DNA of 64,000 bases from Ancylothrix sp036704045. Lineage in GTDB: Bacteria; Cyanobacteriota; Cyanobacteriia; Cyanobacteriales; Oscillatoriaceae. The number at the start of each line of letters is the position of its first letter. Position 1 is the stretch's first letter. Positions 16,082 through 25,070 of the stretch are shown here, one piece after another. The notes beneath the pieces were generated by a model that searched no databases, was not told the DNA's origin, and was given only the letters and a program-made list of their open reading frames with translations. The translations under genes were made by a program, and so were the position numbers. Location: the NCBI GenBank assembly GCA_036704045.1, contig DATNQM010000018.1, forward strand, positions 124,001-188,000, in the 5' to 3' direction.

Positions 16082-17623
16082 GTGATTGAGGTAGAGGTTC
16101 ACAACTCACTCCGCAGTTTTCTACGCTCCAGTGGCGAACCGAACTGGCCGCATCATTTAACTATGGCGCGGCTGGTGGCGCGGGCTTTGCGGTTGGGGCG
16201 TAGTGCTTTGATGCAAACTGGCATTGCACCGGGGTATTCTGTGGGTCGCTATCGGTTGAGCTATTTGATGCCGGTGTTGATGTGGTCTGAGCCGGTGGTG
16301 GTGGTGGCGACGGATGAGGTTTTGCAGCGGTTGTTGATGGTGGAAATTCCCCAGTTGCAGCAATGGGTGTCGGTTTCTAAGCCTATCCGTCAGGGGTCTT
16401 GTTGGCCTCACCCGGATTTTAAGGGGGTTCTTTTGACGACTCCTGATGTTTGGCTGGCTGATCGTCTTTGTGGTGGTGGGGCAATTCCAGCGAATGTGCC
16501 GACTATTTTTGATGGGGTTGATGATCTTGAGAGTTGGACTCAGCAGTGTTTGACTGTGCGTTTAGATGGGGCGGATTGGAATGAGTTAATGTTGGCGTTT
16601 CCTGACAAGGTGGAAGTGATTCGGGATGCAAGGGTGAGTTTGACGCGGGCGATTTATCAGCATCCGGCTAATCCCTATGAGTGTTGTTTGCTGGATTCTC
16701 CAGAGGTTGAGATTTTACGGGGTTTGTTTGGGCTTTTGCTTGAGGGTAAGGCGGTGGAGGATTTGCCTCTGCGCTGGGCTAGTTTTTGGGGTTTTTGGGG
16801 TGCTGAGAATTCGCTTTTGTGGGCGGAAGTTTTGGCGGCTGAGGGCCGTTGGAGTTTGCTTTGCGGGCCGGTTGAGGTGGCGGGGTTGCTAAGGCAGGTT
16901 TGGCAAATGCAGCCGGTGGTTTTGATTGGGGGGGCGATGGATTTGGAGGCTTCGGCTTCGGCTTATCGTCATCGGGTGGGTTTGGGTGAGTTAACTTGTG
17001 TGAAGTTTGCTCCTGATCGTTTTAGTCAGTTAATTCAGCTTTATTTGCCTGACCGGCTTCCTTTGCCAAATACTCCGCAATATCAGGGGGCTTTGTTACA
17101 ACAAATGCGGGCTTTGTTGAGTGCTGTTGACCCGGCTGGGGGGTTGGTGGTTTTGTTGGTGGGGGATTCTCCTTTGAGAGCTATTATTGGTGCTCAATTG
17201 GCGGCTGAGTTTGGTTCGCGGGTTCAGGTGGAAAAGACGGGTTTGGATGAAAATGGTATTTTGGTTACGGGTTGGGAGTTTTGGCGTTCTAAGGCTGCGG
17301 TGATGCCGGCTCCTCAGTTGTTGGTGATTTCTACTTTGCCTGTTCCTTCGTTGGAAAATCCTCTGGTGGCTGGACGGGTGGGTTTTTATAAGCAGCAGCG
17401 TCAAGATTGGTTTCGGTTGTTTTTGTTGCCGGTGGCTTTGTCTGAGATGCAACGGGCGATTTCACCGGTGCGTGCTCGTCAAGGGGTTGTGGCTCTGCTT
17501 GATAGTCGGGTTCTCCATCGCAGTTATGGTTCTCAGGTTTTGTCTGCTCTCAGTCCTTTGGCTAGGATTGATTATTTGGATGGCAATTTGTTTGCTGGTG
17601 GTGATTGTGAGGTTTTGGACTGA
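16082..17623 (+). CDS. DinG/XPD-like protein with degraded helicase motifs (likely not a helicase)
   Basis: A 513-residue protein that aligns by eye along the DinG helicase layout but lacks key residues. The Walker A position reads APGYSVGRYRLSYLMP (residues 49-64), where active relatives have GxGKS/T. The DEAH box is DGVDDL (144-149). The motif V region is WEFWRSKA where SFWEGVD is usual. It keeps the C-terminal LPVPSLENPLV and LLDSRVLHRSYGSQVLSALSP signatures, but motif VI (QGxGRxIR) is replaced by MQRAISPVRARQ. It has no iron-sulphur cysteine set. The start is a GTG; the next ATG at 16163 would remove the conserved WPHHLT head. Codon use is very G/T-rich. Confidence 0.75.
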   Translation: MIEVEVHNSLRSFLRSSGEPNWPHHLTMARLVARALRLGRSALMQTGIAPGYSVGRYRLSYLMPVLMWSEPVVVVATDEVLQRLLMVEIPQLQQWVSVSKPIRQGSCWPHPDFKGVLLTTPDVWLADRLCGGGAIPANVPTIFDGVDDLESWTQQCLTVRLDGADWNELMLAFPDKVEVIRDARVSLTRAIYQHPANPYECCLLDSPEVEILRGLFGLLLEGKAVEDLPLRWASFWGFWGAENSLLWAEVLAAEGRWSLLCGPVEVAGLLRQVWQMQPVVLIGGAMDLEASASAYRHRVGLGELTCVKFAPDRFSQLIQLYLPDRLPLPNTPQYQGALLQQMRALLSAVDPAGGLVVLLVGDSPLRAIIGAQLAAEFGSRVQVEKTGLDENGILVTGWEFWRSKAAVMPAPQLLVISTLPVPSLENPLVAGRVGFYKQQRQDWFRLFLLPVALSEMQRAISPVRARQGVVALLDSRVLHRSYGSQVLSALSPLARIDYLDGNLFAGGDCEVLD

Positions 17624-17741
17624 GGATTGGTTTGGTTTGGTTAAATGAGTGGTTAGCTTTAATTTTGTTAAGAAAGTGAGACGCTTTTCTCAGCTTGGCG
17701 CTATTATCGTTTTGAAACCTGTGGTGATAATTAAAACTGTT

Positions 17742-17957
17742 ATGGGTGAATCAAAACGTCGTAAAGATGCTCTGGGCGAGAAATACGGTCAAGAATCTTA
17801 TATTTTGCCTTGGTTGCCGTTGACTAAAAGCCAATCTAAAGATTTTATGAAGTGGACTACTCGCGGTAGTTGGATGGGGATTGCTGTTTTGGCTCTTATT
17901 TGGGTGACGGTTCTGTTTATTGGGCCGGCTATGAAGTGGTGGGAAGTGAATAATTAA
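17742..17957 (+). CDS. DUF2839 small membrane protein
   Basis: A 71-residue protein, MGESKRRKDALGEKYGQE, then ILPWLPLTKSQ, TTRGSW and one membrane helix (about residues 44-64, GIAVLALIWVTVLFIGPA). It matches the small cyanobacterial DUF2839 family in length and in the MGESKRRK head. The frame extends to 17649, but the ATG at 17742 starts the conserved part. The function is unknown. It follows the DinG-like gene on the same strand after about 120 bases. Confidence 0.8.
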   Translation: MGESKRRKDALGEKYGQESYILPWLPLTKSQSKDFMKWTTRGSWMGIAVLALIWVTVLFIGPAMKWWEVNN

Positions 17958-18910
17958 AGGTTTTCTTCTCTGTTTTTTGAAAGTTGGTGCTTAGAGAACC
18001 AAATTCCCTGAAATCTCATAGTAATTTTTAATCGCTCCGATAACTAATTTAAAACATTAGTACAGCTGCTTGGAACGGTGTTTTTTGATTCAAGCTTCGC
18101 TGTTTTTTGTTTTTTAGGGAACAAAAAATTTTGGCTGGGATCGTACTAAAACTACAGTTGTACTGGGGGGCAATTGAAGGTATTTAATTCGCTTTAAGTC
18201 TTTTGGGGCTTAGGTTATGAGTTTTTTTTACTGTGGTGTGTAAGTCTATACTTTGCTGTTGCTTGAAGCCGGTTAAGCTGGTAGAAATCACTATTTTTTT
18301 AGAGGGACAGCTTCTGACTGAATATACCTATGGAGGGAACTAATTTGTTAGGATTACCACTAAAAGTAAAGTATGGTATTGCTGAGAATACAGCTTTTTT
18401 AGCCAGGAGTGAATTTGGAGTTACTTAAAGGTTGTTTTTGCAAACTAAAAGTTGATTACTGAGCCGGGGGAGTTTTTCCTAAAAGTCTATGTCTGTAGAC
18501 GGTTCCAATCAAGCCAATGGAGCGACTACGACTATAAGGTTTTGTGTTTGCTGAAAAGTTTAGGTTGAAGGCTTACTGTTGTTCTACTCGCCTGAATGTA
18601 GAGGGCCAAAAATATTTGAGGCTCAAACAACAAACCTAAGACTCCATGAAATTTTTTAGCGGACAGTTCCGGGTAGTAGGTAGTTTTAAGGGAAAAGTGG
18701 CGCTAACTAAGATGGAATCTGTCTAAAGACTGGTAAGGTACTGGCAAACGATAGTTTAAAACAATTTGAGTTTGACAGTCAATCCAGTAAAAGCGGTTTT
18801 ATAACTTTTTGAGGATTTATGAGCTTACGGTTTTGCCGGTGCTAAAGTAAATCTTAAGAAAGTATAAAAAATGACCTAAAATGTGAATTGTGGTGATAAG
18901 GAGGAAGACT
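17958..18910. other. Long intergenic region (about 950 bp), no gene recognised
   Basis: No coding frame with a ribosome site is visible. One 32-codon frame from the ATG at 18331 has no support. An AT hairpin (TTTTTTGTT with AACAAAAAA) lies near 18110-18135. The length is unusual and could hold a non-coding RNA, but I recognise none. Confidence 0.45.
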
Positions 18911-19255
18911 GTGTTTCTTAGACTTGCAGACCAACACCGTGAATTTGTAAAGGATCTTGTGATGAACCTTCAGGCTTTGGCTATTGTGCTAGAGCGTCGG
19001 GGTTATTTGGCTTCTTGCTATACCTGCGGGGGGCAAATGAATAGTGCTTCGTTTATGGTGAGCCTTGCGGATAATCATTTAATTCGGTTTTTGGTGTCGG
19101 ATTATGGCATTACCTGGACGGAAATGCGGGATGACCGGGAATTGATGAAACTTGAAGGTGCAGAAGCAATTAGCCAACTTCACGAGTTGGGCAATTTGGT
19201 GAAGTATCAAGTTGAACCAGCCCAAGAACGTACCCCCGTACCCCAAGAGGTATAA
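18911..19255 (+). CDS. Small soluble protein of unknown function
   Basis: A 114-residue protein. The start is chosen as the GTG at 18911, because a full AAGGAGG ribosome site (18898-18904) sits 6 bases upstream; the upstream GTG at 18890 has no such site. The sequence has a helical first third (EFVKDLVMNLQALAIVLERRGYLASCYTCGG), then strands (SASFMVSLADNHLIRFLVSDYGITWTEM). A CYTCGG pair of cysteines could bind a metal or form a disulphide. I cannot name the family. It is preceded by a very long spacer and stands alone. Confidence 0.7.
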   Translation: MFLRLADQHREFVKDLVMNLQALAIVLERRGYLASCYTCGGQMNSASFMVSLADNHLIRFLVSDYGITWTEMRDDRELMKLEGAEAISQLHELGNLVKYQVEPAQERTPVPQEV

Positions 19256-19506
19256 AACCTTGGTTGTGCTGCTTTTGTCTCCTATTTTCCTGATTGCTGA
19301 GATGCCGGTGTTGATGCCGGCACTCTTGCGGGGCTGCTAGGATTATTGCCGCTGATTGATCCCCAAAATGTTAGGCTGGAAAATGGGGGCTTGACCTGCC
19401 AATCGGCAAGCTTTGAAGCAGACAGCCTCATCAAGCCTCCCAAATACTCGTTGACCTACTTACTTTATGTGAGGCGCACAAAGCGCGGGAGATTGCGGGA
19501 GTGTTG

Positions 19507-20385
19507 ATGACTGGTTTTCAAGATTCAGCTTGGCAACATCATTTTGTTGAAACAAATAGAATTCGCTTACACTGTGTTACTCAAGGAGAGGGGGATTTAG
19601 TAATTCTCCTGCACGGATTTCCTGAGTTTTGGTATTCTTGGCGCTATCAAATTCCTGCTCTGGCGCGTTATTTTAAAGTTGTGGTGCCAGATTTACGGGG
19701 TTATAATGATTCGGATAAACCGGCGTCTGGTTATGATTTAGATACTTTAAGTGCAGATATTCGTGGTCTAATTTCTAATTTGGGATATAGTCGTGCTCAT
19801 ATTGTAGGCCATGATTGGGGCGGCGCGATAGCTTGGCATTTGGCACAAAAGTTTCCTGAATATCTAAATCGTTTGGCTATTTTAAATGCAGCGCATCCAG
19901 ATCGATTGGTGCAAGAATTGGCAGGAAATTTTGATCAGTTGCGGCGTAGTTGGTTTGTGTTTGCGTTTCAAATTCCGGGAATTCCTGAGTGGTTAATTCA
20001 GCAAAATTTAAAGGATTTTGTGAAACGGTTATTCCGTGAAACTGCGATTCGACAAACGCCTTTTACGGCGGAAGCAACGAAACTTTATCAGCAGGCTTTG
20101 GAAAAACCAGGGGCAATTGCGGCGGCTTTAAATTATTACCGACAAATGCTTTTACCTCATAATTGGATGTCAAAGTTGGGGCAATCTCCTGATTTAATTA
20201 CGGTGCCGACTTTGGTGTTGTGGGGTGAGGAAGATTCGTTTTTGAGTCGCAGATTGATTGAAGGCTTAGATCGTTTAATTTCGGCTCCTTTTAAATTGCA
20301 ATTGGTGCCAGAGTGTGGGCATTGGATTCAGCAAGAAGCGCCGCAAACAGTTAACCGTGAGTTGTTAAACTTTTTACGGCAGTAA
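19507..20385 (+). CDS. Alpha/beta hydrolase, epoxide hydrolase/dehalogenase type
   Basis: A 292-residue cytosolic hydrolase. HGFPEFWYSW (about residues 38-47) supplies the oxyanion region with the HGxP motif of epoxide hydrolases. GHDWGG holds the nucleophilic aspartate, LWGEEDSFL the likely acid, and GHWIQQEAP the catalytic histidine. The cap domain lies between. An aspartate nucleophile separates it from esterases and fits soluble epoxide hydrolases or haloacid/haloalkane dehalogenases; the substrate is unknown. GGGAG ends 5 bases before ATG 19507; a GTG at 19501 is less likely. A terminator-like hairpin follows. Confidence 0.8.
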   Translation: MTGFQDSAWQHHFVETNRIRLHCVTQGEGDLVILLHGFPEFWYSWRYQIPALARYFKVVVPDLRGYNDSDKPASGYDLDTLSADIRGLISNLGYSRAHIVGHDWGGAIAWHLAQKFPEYLNRLAILNAAHPDRLVQELAGNFDQLRRSWFVFAFQIPGIPEWLIQQNLKDFVKRLFRETAIRQTPFTAEATKLYQQALEKPGAIAAALNYYRQMLLPHNWMSKLGQSPDLITVPTLVLWGEEDSFLSRRLIEGLDRLISAPFKLQLVPECGHWIQQEAPQTVNRELLNFLRQ

Positions 20386-20416
20386 TTTTTAGGGTTTTAT
20401 TTTTTTAAAGTTAGGA

Positions 20417-20437
20417 AGGCAGGCTTTTTGTCTGCCT
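20417..20437 (+). terminator. Terminator-like hairpin after the hydrolase gene
   Basis: AGGCAG at 20417-20422 pairs with CTGCCT at 20432-20437, followed by ATATTTTT. It lies about 30 bases after the hydrolase stop codon. The rest of the 309-bp spacer up to 20694 is AT-rich with nothing else recognised. Confidence 0.6.
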
Positions 20438-20694
20438 ATATTTTTAAATAGATAAGGTAAATATTGAATTATATTACATAATTATTATTTTAGAGTTTGG
20501 TTGGCTTTACAGATTTTAACTTTAGATTAAAAATAATTTTATATTGACTTGCCTTTTGGCATTTAGGCAGTTTTGTTAAAAAAATTTAGAATTAGCAAGT
20601 TTATTATTTAAAAACTGCTGTTGATTCCTGAAAAGGTTGGGACAGTTTAGTTAATAATAGGGATAAATAATAAATTCAGGGAGACGAAAAAAAG

Positions 20695-22518
20695 ATGTTT
20701 AGGCTACAAAAGTGGGTTCCGCCTTTGGCTTTTTTTCTAAGTTTAATTTTGACATTTCAGTTAAAATTACTACCGGCTGCGGCGCAATCGAAGTTTAAAG
20801 ATGTGCAGGGACACTGGGCGCAACCTTGTATCGAAGAATTGGCAGGAAAACGTATTTTAAATGGCTATCCTGATGGAACATTTAAGCCAGGGGCTGCGGT
20901 AACAAGGGCTGAATTTGCGGCGATGGTACAAACGACTTTTCCGAATGTAAAAGAGGTAAAAACTGGGCTAAATTTTGCGGATGTTCCAAAAAATCATTGG
21001 GCTGCCGGTGCTATTAATGGGGCATATAAAACCGGCTTTCTTTCGGGATATCCGGGGCAAGTTTTTCAGCCTAATCAAAGTATTTCTCGTGTTCAAGCTT
21101 TGGTGTCTTTGGCAAGCGGTTTAAAATACACGCCTACAGGAAATACAGGTGATGTTTTACAAACTGCTTTTAAAGATGCTTCACAAATTCCTGATTATGC
21201 AAAAACTGCTATGGCGGCGGCGGTAGAAAAGCAACTGGTAGTGAATTATCCCGATGTCAAAACTTTTAATGCTAATAATTTAGCAACTCGTGGCGAAATT
21301 GCTAGTTTTTTGTGTCAGGCTATGGGAATTTCTGGGGGAGTACCGGGGCAATATGTGGCAAAGTTGGACTCTTCTAAACCTACTGCAAATTTTAGTAAGG
21401 GGGGTGAAATTAGAGGCGTTTGGATTACGAATATTGATAGTCAGGTTTTGTTTTCTTTGAAGAATATTGTGCGGGCAGTTGAGCGTTTAGAATCGATGAA
21501 TTTTAATACAATTTATCCGACGGTTTGGAATTGGGGATATACACTTTATCCGAGTAAAGTTGCGGAGAAATTTTTGGGACGTTCTGTAAGGTTGGTTACT
21601 CCTTTGGATGAGAATATAAATCCTAATTTGGGAACCGAACCTGGACGGGATATGTTAAAAGAAATTATTGAAATTGGGCATCGAAAAAAGATGGCGGTTA
21701 TGCCTTGGTTTGAGTTTGGATTTATGATGCCGGCAGATTCAGAAATTGTAGAGAGTCATCCTGATTGGATTACAAAACGTCGGGATGGAACGACGCTTTA
21801 CCGAGAAGGAATTCATGATAGGGTATGGCTTAATCCTTTTCACCCAGAGGTACAGCAATTTATTTTAGATTTGGTGACAGAAGTTGTAGAAAATTATGAT
21901 TTAGATGGAATTCAATTTGATGATCATTTTGGTTTGCCAGCAGAATTTGGTTATGATGATTATACCCTTGATTTATATCAAAAGGAAATTAAACAAAAGC
22001 CTTCTGATGATTTTAATGAAACGTTTTGGGTTCGCTGGCGTGCAGATAAGTTAAATGCCTTTGTGGAACGGCTTTTTAAGGAGGTTAAATCACGGAAACA
22101 AGATTGTATTGTGGCGTTGTCTCCAAATCCTTTACACTATGCTTTATCTGCTCATTTACAAGATTGGTTTACTTGGGAGAGAAAAGGTTGGATTGAGGAG
22201 ATTATTGTGCAGGTTTATCGTAATGATTTGGGGCGGTTTATTACAGAATTGGAACGGGAAGAAATTGGGCTGGCAAAAACTCATGTGCCGGTGGGAATTG
22301 GAATTTTAACTGGCTTGAAAGGTAGAGCAGTTCCGCTGACACAAATTCAAGAACAAGTAAAAGAAGTTCGTCAGCGAGGTTTTGCTGGAGTTTCGTTCTT
22401 TTTCTATGAAAGTTTGTCAAGTTGGGCAACAGAAACGCCGGCGCAACGGGATGGATTTTTTAAGCGGTTGTTTCCTGAGCCGGTAAATCGTCCTTCGGTG
22501 GTGGATCAAAATGCTTAA
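20695..22518 (+). CDS. SLH-domain protein with GHL10-type glycoside hydrolase domain
   Basis: A 607-residue exported protein. A signal peptide (about residues 1-30) is followed by three S-layer homology repeats (FKDVQGHWAQPCIEELAGK; FADVPKNHWAAGAINGAYK; FKDASQIPDYAKTAMAAAV). These bind secondary cell-wall polymer. A GHL10-like TIM barrel follows (about 235-590), starting EIRGVWITNIDSQVL and containing GYTLYPSKVAE, MPWFEFGFM and DLDGIQFDDHFG. This family is thought to cleave glycans, possibly peptidoglycan or exopolysaccharide; the actual substrate is not shown. GGGAG precedes the ATG. It converges on the FAD oxidoreductase across a 13-bp hairpin. Confidence 0.88.
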   Translation: MFRLQKWVPPLAFFLSLILTFQLKLLPAAAQSKFKDVQGHWAQPCIEELAGKRILNGYPDGTFKPGAAVTRAEFAAMVQTTFPNVKEVKTGLNFADVPKNHWAAGAINGAYKTGFLSGYPGQVFQPNQSISRVQALVSLASGLKYTPTGNTGDVLQTAFKDASQIPDYAKTAMAAAVEKQLVVNYPDVKTFNANNLATRGEIASFLCQAMGISGGVPGQYVAKLDSSKPTANFSKGGEIRGVWITNIDSQVLFSLKNIVRAVERLESMNFNTIYPTVWNWGYTLYPSKVAEKFLGRSVRLVTPLDENINPNLGTEPGRDMLKEIIEIGHRKKMAVMPWFEFGFMMPADSEIVESHPDWITKRRDGTTLYREGIHDRVWLNPFHPEVQQFILDLVTEVVENYDLDGIQFDDHFGLPAEFGYDDYTLDLYQKEIKQKPSDDFNETFWVRWRADKLNAFVERLFKEVKSRKQDCIVALSPNPLHYALSAHLQDWFTWERKGWIEEIIVQVYRNDLGRFITELEREEIGLAKTHVPVGIGILTGLKGRAVPLTQIQEQVKEVRQRGFAGVSFFFYESLSSWATETPAQRDGFFKRLFPEPVNRPSVVDQNA

Positions 22519-22528
22519 TTAGGGTATA

Positions 22529-22570
22529 TAGTTGCGCTTTAGCGGTAAAGTTATCGGTAAAGCGCAACTA
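22529..22570. terminator. Bidirectional terminator hairpin between GHL10 and FAD oxidoreductase genes
   Basis: TAGTTGCGCTTTA (22529-22541) pairs perfectly with TAAAGCGCAACTA (22558-22570), loop 16 bases. It is 11 bases after one stop codon and 7 bases from the other, so it probably serves both genes. Confidence 0.7.
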
Positions 22571-22576
22571 CTAATT

Positions 22577-24157
22577 TTAAGCAACTACCGGCCCCAATAC
22601 CATTTTTTCAAATTGAGCAAGTAAGGTGCCTTCAAGAGAAAAGTTTTGTCCAAAAATTTTAGGTGTTTGGCCGGTTTGATCTAAAACTTTTCTAACATCA
22701 AGGTTAGTTATATCTGCAAGATTTCGGTTACTAAGAAGCGCAATAACTGAGGCAATTCCTACGCCTTGTCCGACGGCAGCATTAAATTCTACTATTCTAC
22801 CGGCAGAAGAAGCAAAGCCTTCAAAACCCGAACAAGGGCTAACCACAGCAAGGTTAGGAACGTTTTTCATTAAGGCGTGACGAATGCCAATATTAAATAA
22901 TGGCGGTCGGAAATTTAGGCTTTTTCCCCAACCTTTTGTGCCGGCTCTGTCGCCTAGCCCTGGAATACCACCCCGGACATCAAAATGATAACTAAAAGTG
23001 GCAATAGCTTCATTTTCTGGAACGCCTCCAAATAACATTTTAGAACCGTTGAGGGGTTCGACAACTCCTAGTACATTGCCGGCGTGGCGAATATAAAGTT
23101 CTGAACCAGGTTTCACAGAAGTTGCGCCTAAACTTTTTAGCCAAGTTTCCACAAATTTAAATTCTTGGAGCATTCTTGGTGTGGGTTTTCCTGCATTTCT
23201 AGCAAGACTTTCAGCTTCGCTTCCAGAAACTTTAAATAACAGTGCATTCCAAGAAAGTCTTTCCCCCGGTAAAATGGCAATGTTTCCTTCATCAAATAAG
23301 ATGCCCGTTTGTTCTAAACACATTTTGATGCCACGAAAGGAATGATAAGCTACAGATAAAGCTGGAGAACGAATGTCAATATGATCGTTACCAGCCCATA
23401 ATGTTCTCAAATTTCCTCGCGGATCAAACATTTCTTGTTTGAGATTTTCCGCAATTTTTTCGTCAAAGCCCGCAGCTTGCAGCAAAAATTTTTGGGCATC
23501 TTTATCCGCTGGGTTAGTAAAGCGTTTATTGTAGGCAAAATCTAGTTCTTTAATTCGTTTAACGGTCAATCCTTTAGTTTCTAAAACTAAAGTAACGGGC
23601 AATTCTGATTCGGGTAATTCAAAAGTTTCAAATCCTTTATGTTTTTTGACACCGGCTGCTTGGGCTAATTCGGCATTAACTGTGGAGTCAATAAAGTATT
23701 TTGCATTATAGGTTATGCCGTTAGCTGCAACAATTCCTGTCAAGTTTTGACCGCTTTTTGTAACGGAAACTATTTTGACATTGCTAAGAAGATTAACGCC
23801 CGCTTCTTTTAACATTTGCTTTAATGCTGCACCGGCTTTTTCTGGGTCAAGCGCAATACCATTTACAGCGGATTTTTGCAAAAATTCTTTGTACAGAGGT
23901 GCAGGATCTCCAAAGGTTTCCAAACCATATTTTTTGCGAGTTTCGCTATCAATTTGTGTTCTGTCTAAATAAGCTAATCTTCCCCGTACTAAATGTCCAC
24001 CAATACCTTCTTGTAAGTTCCCTTTTGACATTAGCAAGATGCTGGGATATTTGTTAGTACGACGTCGATATTCTCTAGCAGCAGCAATTACAGCAAGTAC
24101 GCCTGGAATTTCATCACCAAATCCTATGAGATCATAACTTTGTACATCCCTGACCAT
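22577..24157 (-). CDS. FAD-dependent oxidoreductase
   Basis: A 526-residue flavoprotein of the FAD_oxidored type. The N-terminal dinucleotide-binding motif is unusual, reading DLIGFGDEIPGVLAVIAAARE in place of the common GxGxxG form. GIGGHLVRGRLAYLDR follows. YFIDSTVNAELAQAAGV fits the second FAD-binding strand, and PCSGFEGFASSAGR near the C-terminus fits the closing FAD contact. The substrate is unknown. No signal peptide is visible. A GGAG ribosome site precedes the ATG. It is monocistronic; the VOC gene upstream is separated by about 150 bases. Confidence 0.75.
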   Translation of the reverse strand: MVRDVQSYDLIGFGDEIPGVLAVIAAAREYRRRTNKYPSILLMSKGNLQEGIGGHLVRGRLAYLDRTQIDSETRKKYGLETFGDPAPLYKEFLQKSAVNGIALDPEKAGAALKQMLKEAGVNLLSNVKIVSVTKSGQNLTGIVAANGITYNAKYFIDSTVNAELAQAAGVKKHKGFETFELPESELPVTLVLETKGLTVKRIKELDFAYNKRFTNPADKDAQKFLLQAAGFDEKIAENLKQEMFDPRGNLRTLWAGNDHIDIRSPALSVAYHSFRGIKMCLEQTGILFDEGNIAILPGERLSWNALLFKVSGSEAESLARNAGKPTPRMLQEFKFVETWLKSLGATSVKPGSELYIRHAGNVLGVVEPLNGSKMLFGGVPENEAIATFSYHFDVRGGIPGLGDRAGTKGWGKSLNFRPPLFNIGIRHALMKNVPNLAVVSPCSGFEGFASSAGRIVEFNAAVGQGVGIASVIALLSNRNLADITNLDVRKVLDQTGQTPKIFGQNFSLEGTLLAQFEKMVLGPVVA

Positions 24158-24309
24158 TTTTTATTCTCCTTTTGTGGTTGTGAGTTTTTAGGTTTTGGTT
24201 GCCTATTTTATACCATTCTCTGCTGTTTCTCTTTGCAAGGCTAGTTTTCAGGATTTTTTTGATAAATCTTTACAGTGCGGTGTCTAAATAAAGGCTTTTT
24301 CCTTATAAA

Positions 24310-24696
24310 TTATCTTTCGTATATCTCTAAAGGTAAATTATCGGGATCTCGAAAAAATGTAAAGCGTTTACCTGTGATTTCATCGAGTCTAATTTCTTCT
24401 GTTTCTACACCTTGATTGTGTAAAATCTCGACCATTTCATCTATATTTTCTACTTCAAAAGCTAAGTGTCTTAAACCGCAAGCTTCGGGCCCAGAAAGTC
24501 GTAAAGGAGGATTAGGAAATGAAAATAACTCAATTTGGTCGTTATTGCCTATGTTTAAGTCTAATTTGTAAGAATTTCTTTCACTTCGGTAGGTTTCTTT
24601 GATAACAGTAAAGCCTAAAGTTTTTGTATAAAATTCTTTAGATTTTTCATAATCTGAACAAATAATAGCAACGTGATGAATGCGGTTAATTTTCAT
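24310..24696 (-). CDS. gloA2: VOC/glyoxalase-family protein, YaeR-like
   Basis: The 128-residue protein is one complete vicinal oxygen chelate domain pair. Metal-ligand positions look kept: His in IHHVAII, a Glu in QIELFSFP, His in LRHLAFEV, and Glu in LPLEIYER. It resembles the YaeR/GloA2 group, small VOC proteins related to glyoxalase I whose natural substrate is not settled. The symbol is by family resemblance. Conventional methylglyoxal activity is not established. Confidence 0.75.
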   Translation of the reverse strand: MKINRIHHVAIICSDYEKSKEFYTKTLGFTVIKETYRSERNSYKLDLNIGNNDQIELFSFPNPPLRLSGPEACGLRHLAFEVENIDEMVEILHNQGVETEEIRLDEITGKRFTFFRDPDNLPLEIYER

Positions 24697-24770
24697 TTTT
24701 TTAACTTTCCCAAAATTATTCTACAAGGTTTAAAAAGAGCTTCATTTAAAGCCCTTAAGGTTCTTAACTC

Positions 24771-24842
24771 GTCACCTGAGAAGTTTTGAGTATTGGCTAA
24801 TGAAAAAGCCAAAGCAAACTCTTGAATATCAGGTGACTTTTT
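24771..24842 (+). ncRNA. Possible structured RNA or complex terminator
   Basis: GTCACCTGA (24771-24779) pairs with TCAGGTGAC (24829-24837), enclosing an inner stem TTGGCT/AGCCAA, and a T-run follows at once (24838-24842). The layout, closed by a perfect 9-bp stem and ending in a terminator-like tract, could be a small RNA end. It lies in the 374-bp spacer between a divergent gene pair, where no terminator is required. Confidence 0.4.
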
Positions 24843-25070
24843 CACTTCATTGTATAAGATTTTTAATGAATTGAACTACCATAACCAAAACAAATAAACT
24901 AATCGCAAATTTCTGCAAGAAAAACGTTAATAACATTATTCATTTAGGCTTTATAGGGTTTTGAGCTAGTATTTTGATATCAAAATGCTATACAAACTCA
25001 ATGCTATTCCTCAAAATTTGCTAAAATGTAACTTCCTAACAACTTTTTTACTCATTCCACTTTTGCTATT

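Noticed and set aside
18480..18620. Possible tRNA or other known RNA in the long spacer (GGTTCCAATC resembles a T-loop)
   Set aside because: No acceptor stem or anticodon arm could be fitted at the right distance.
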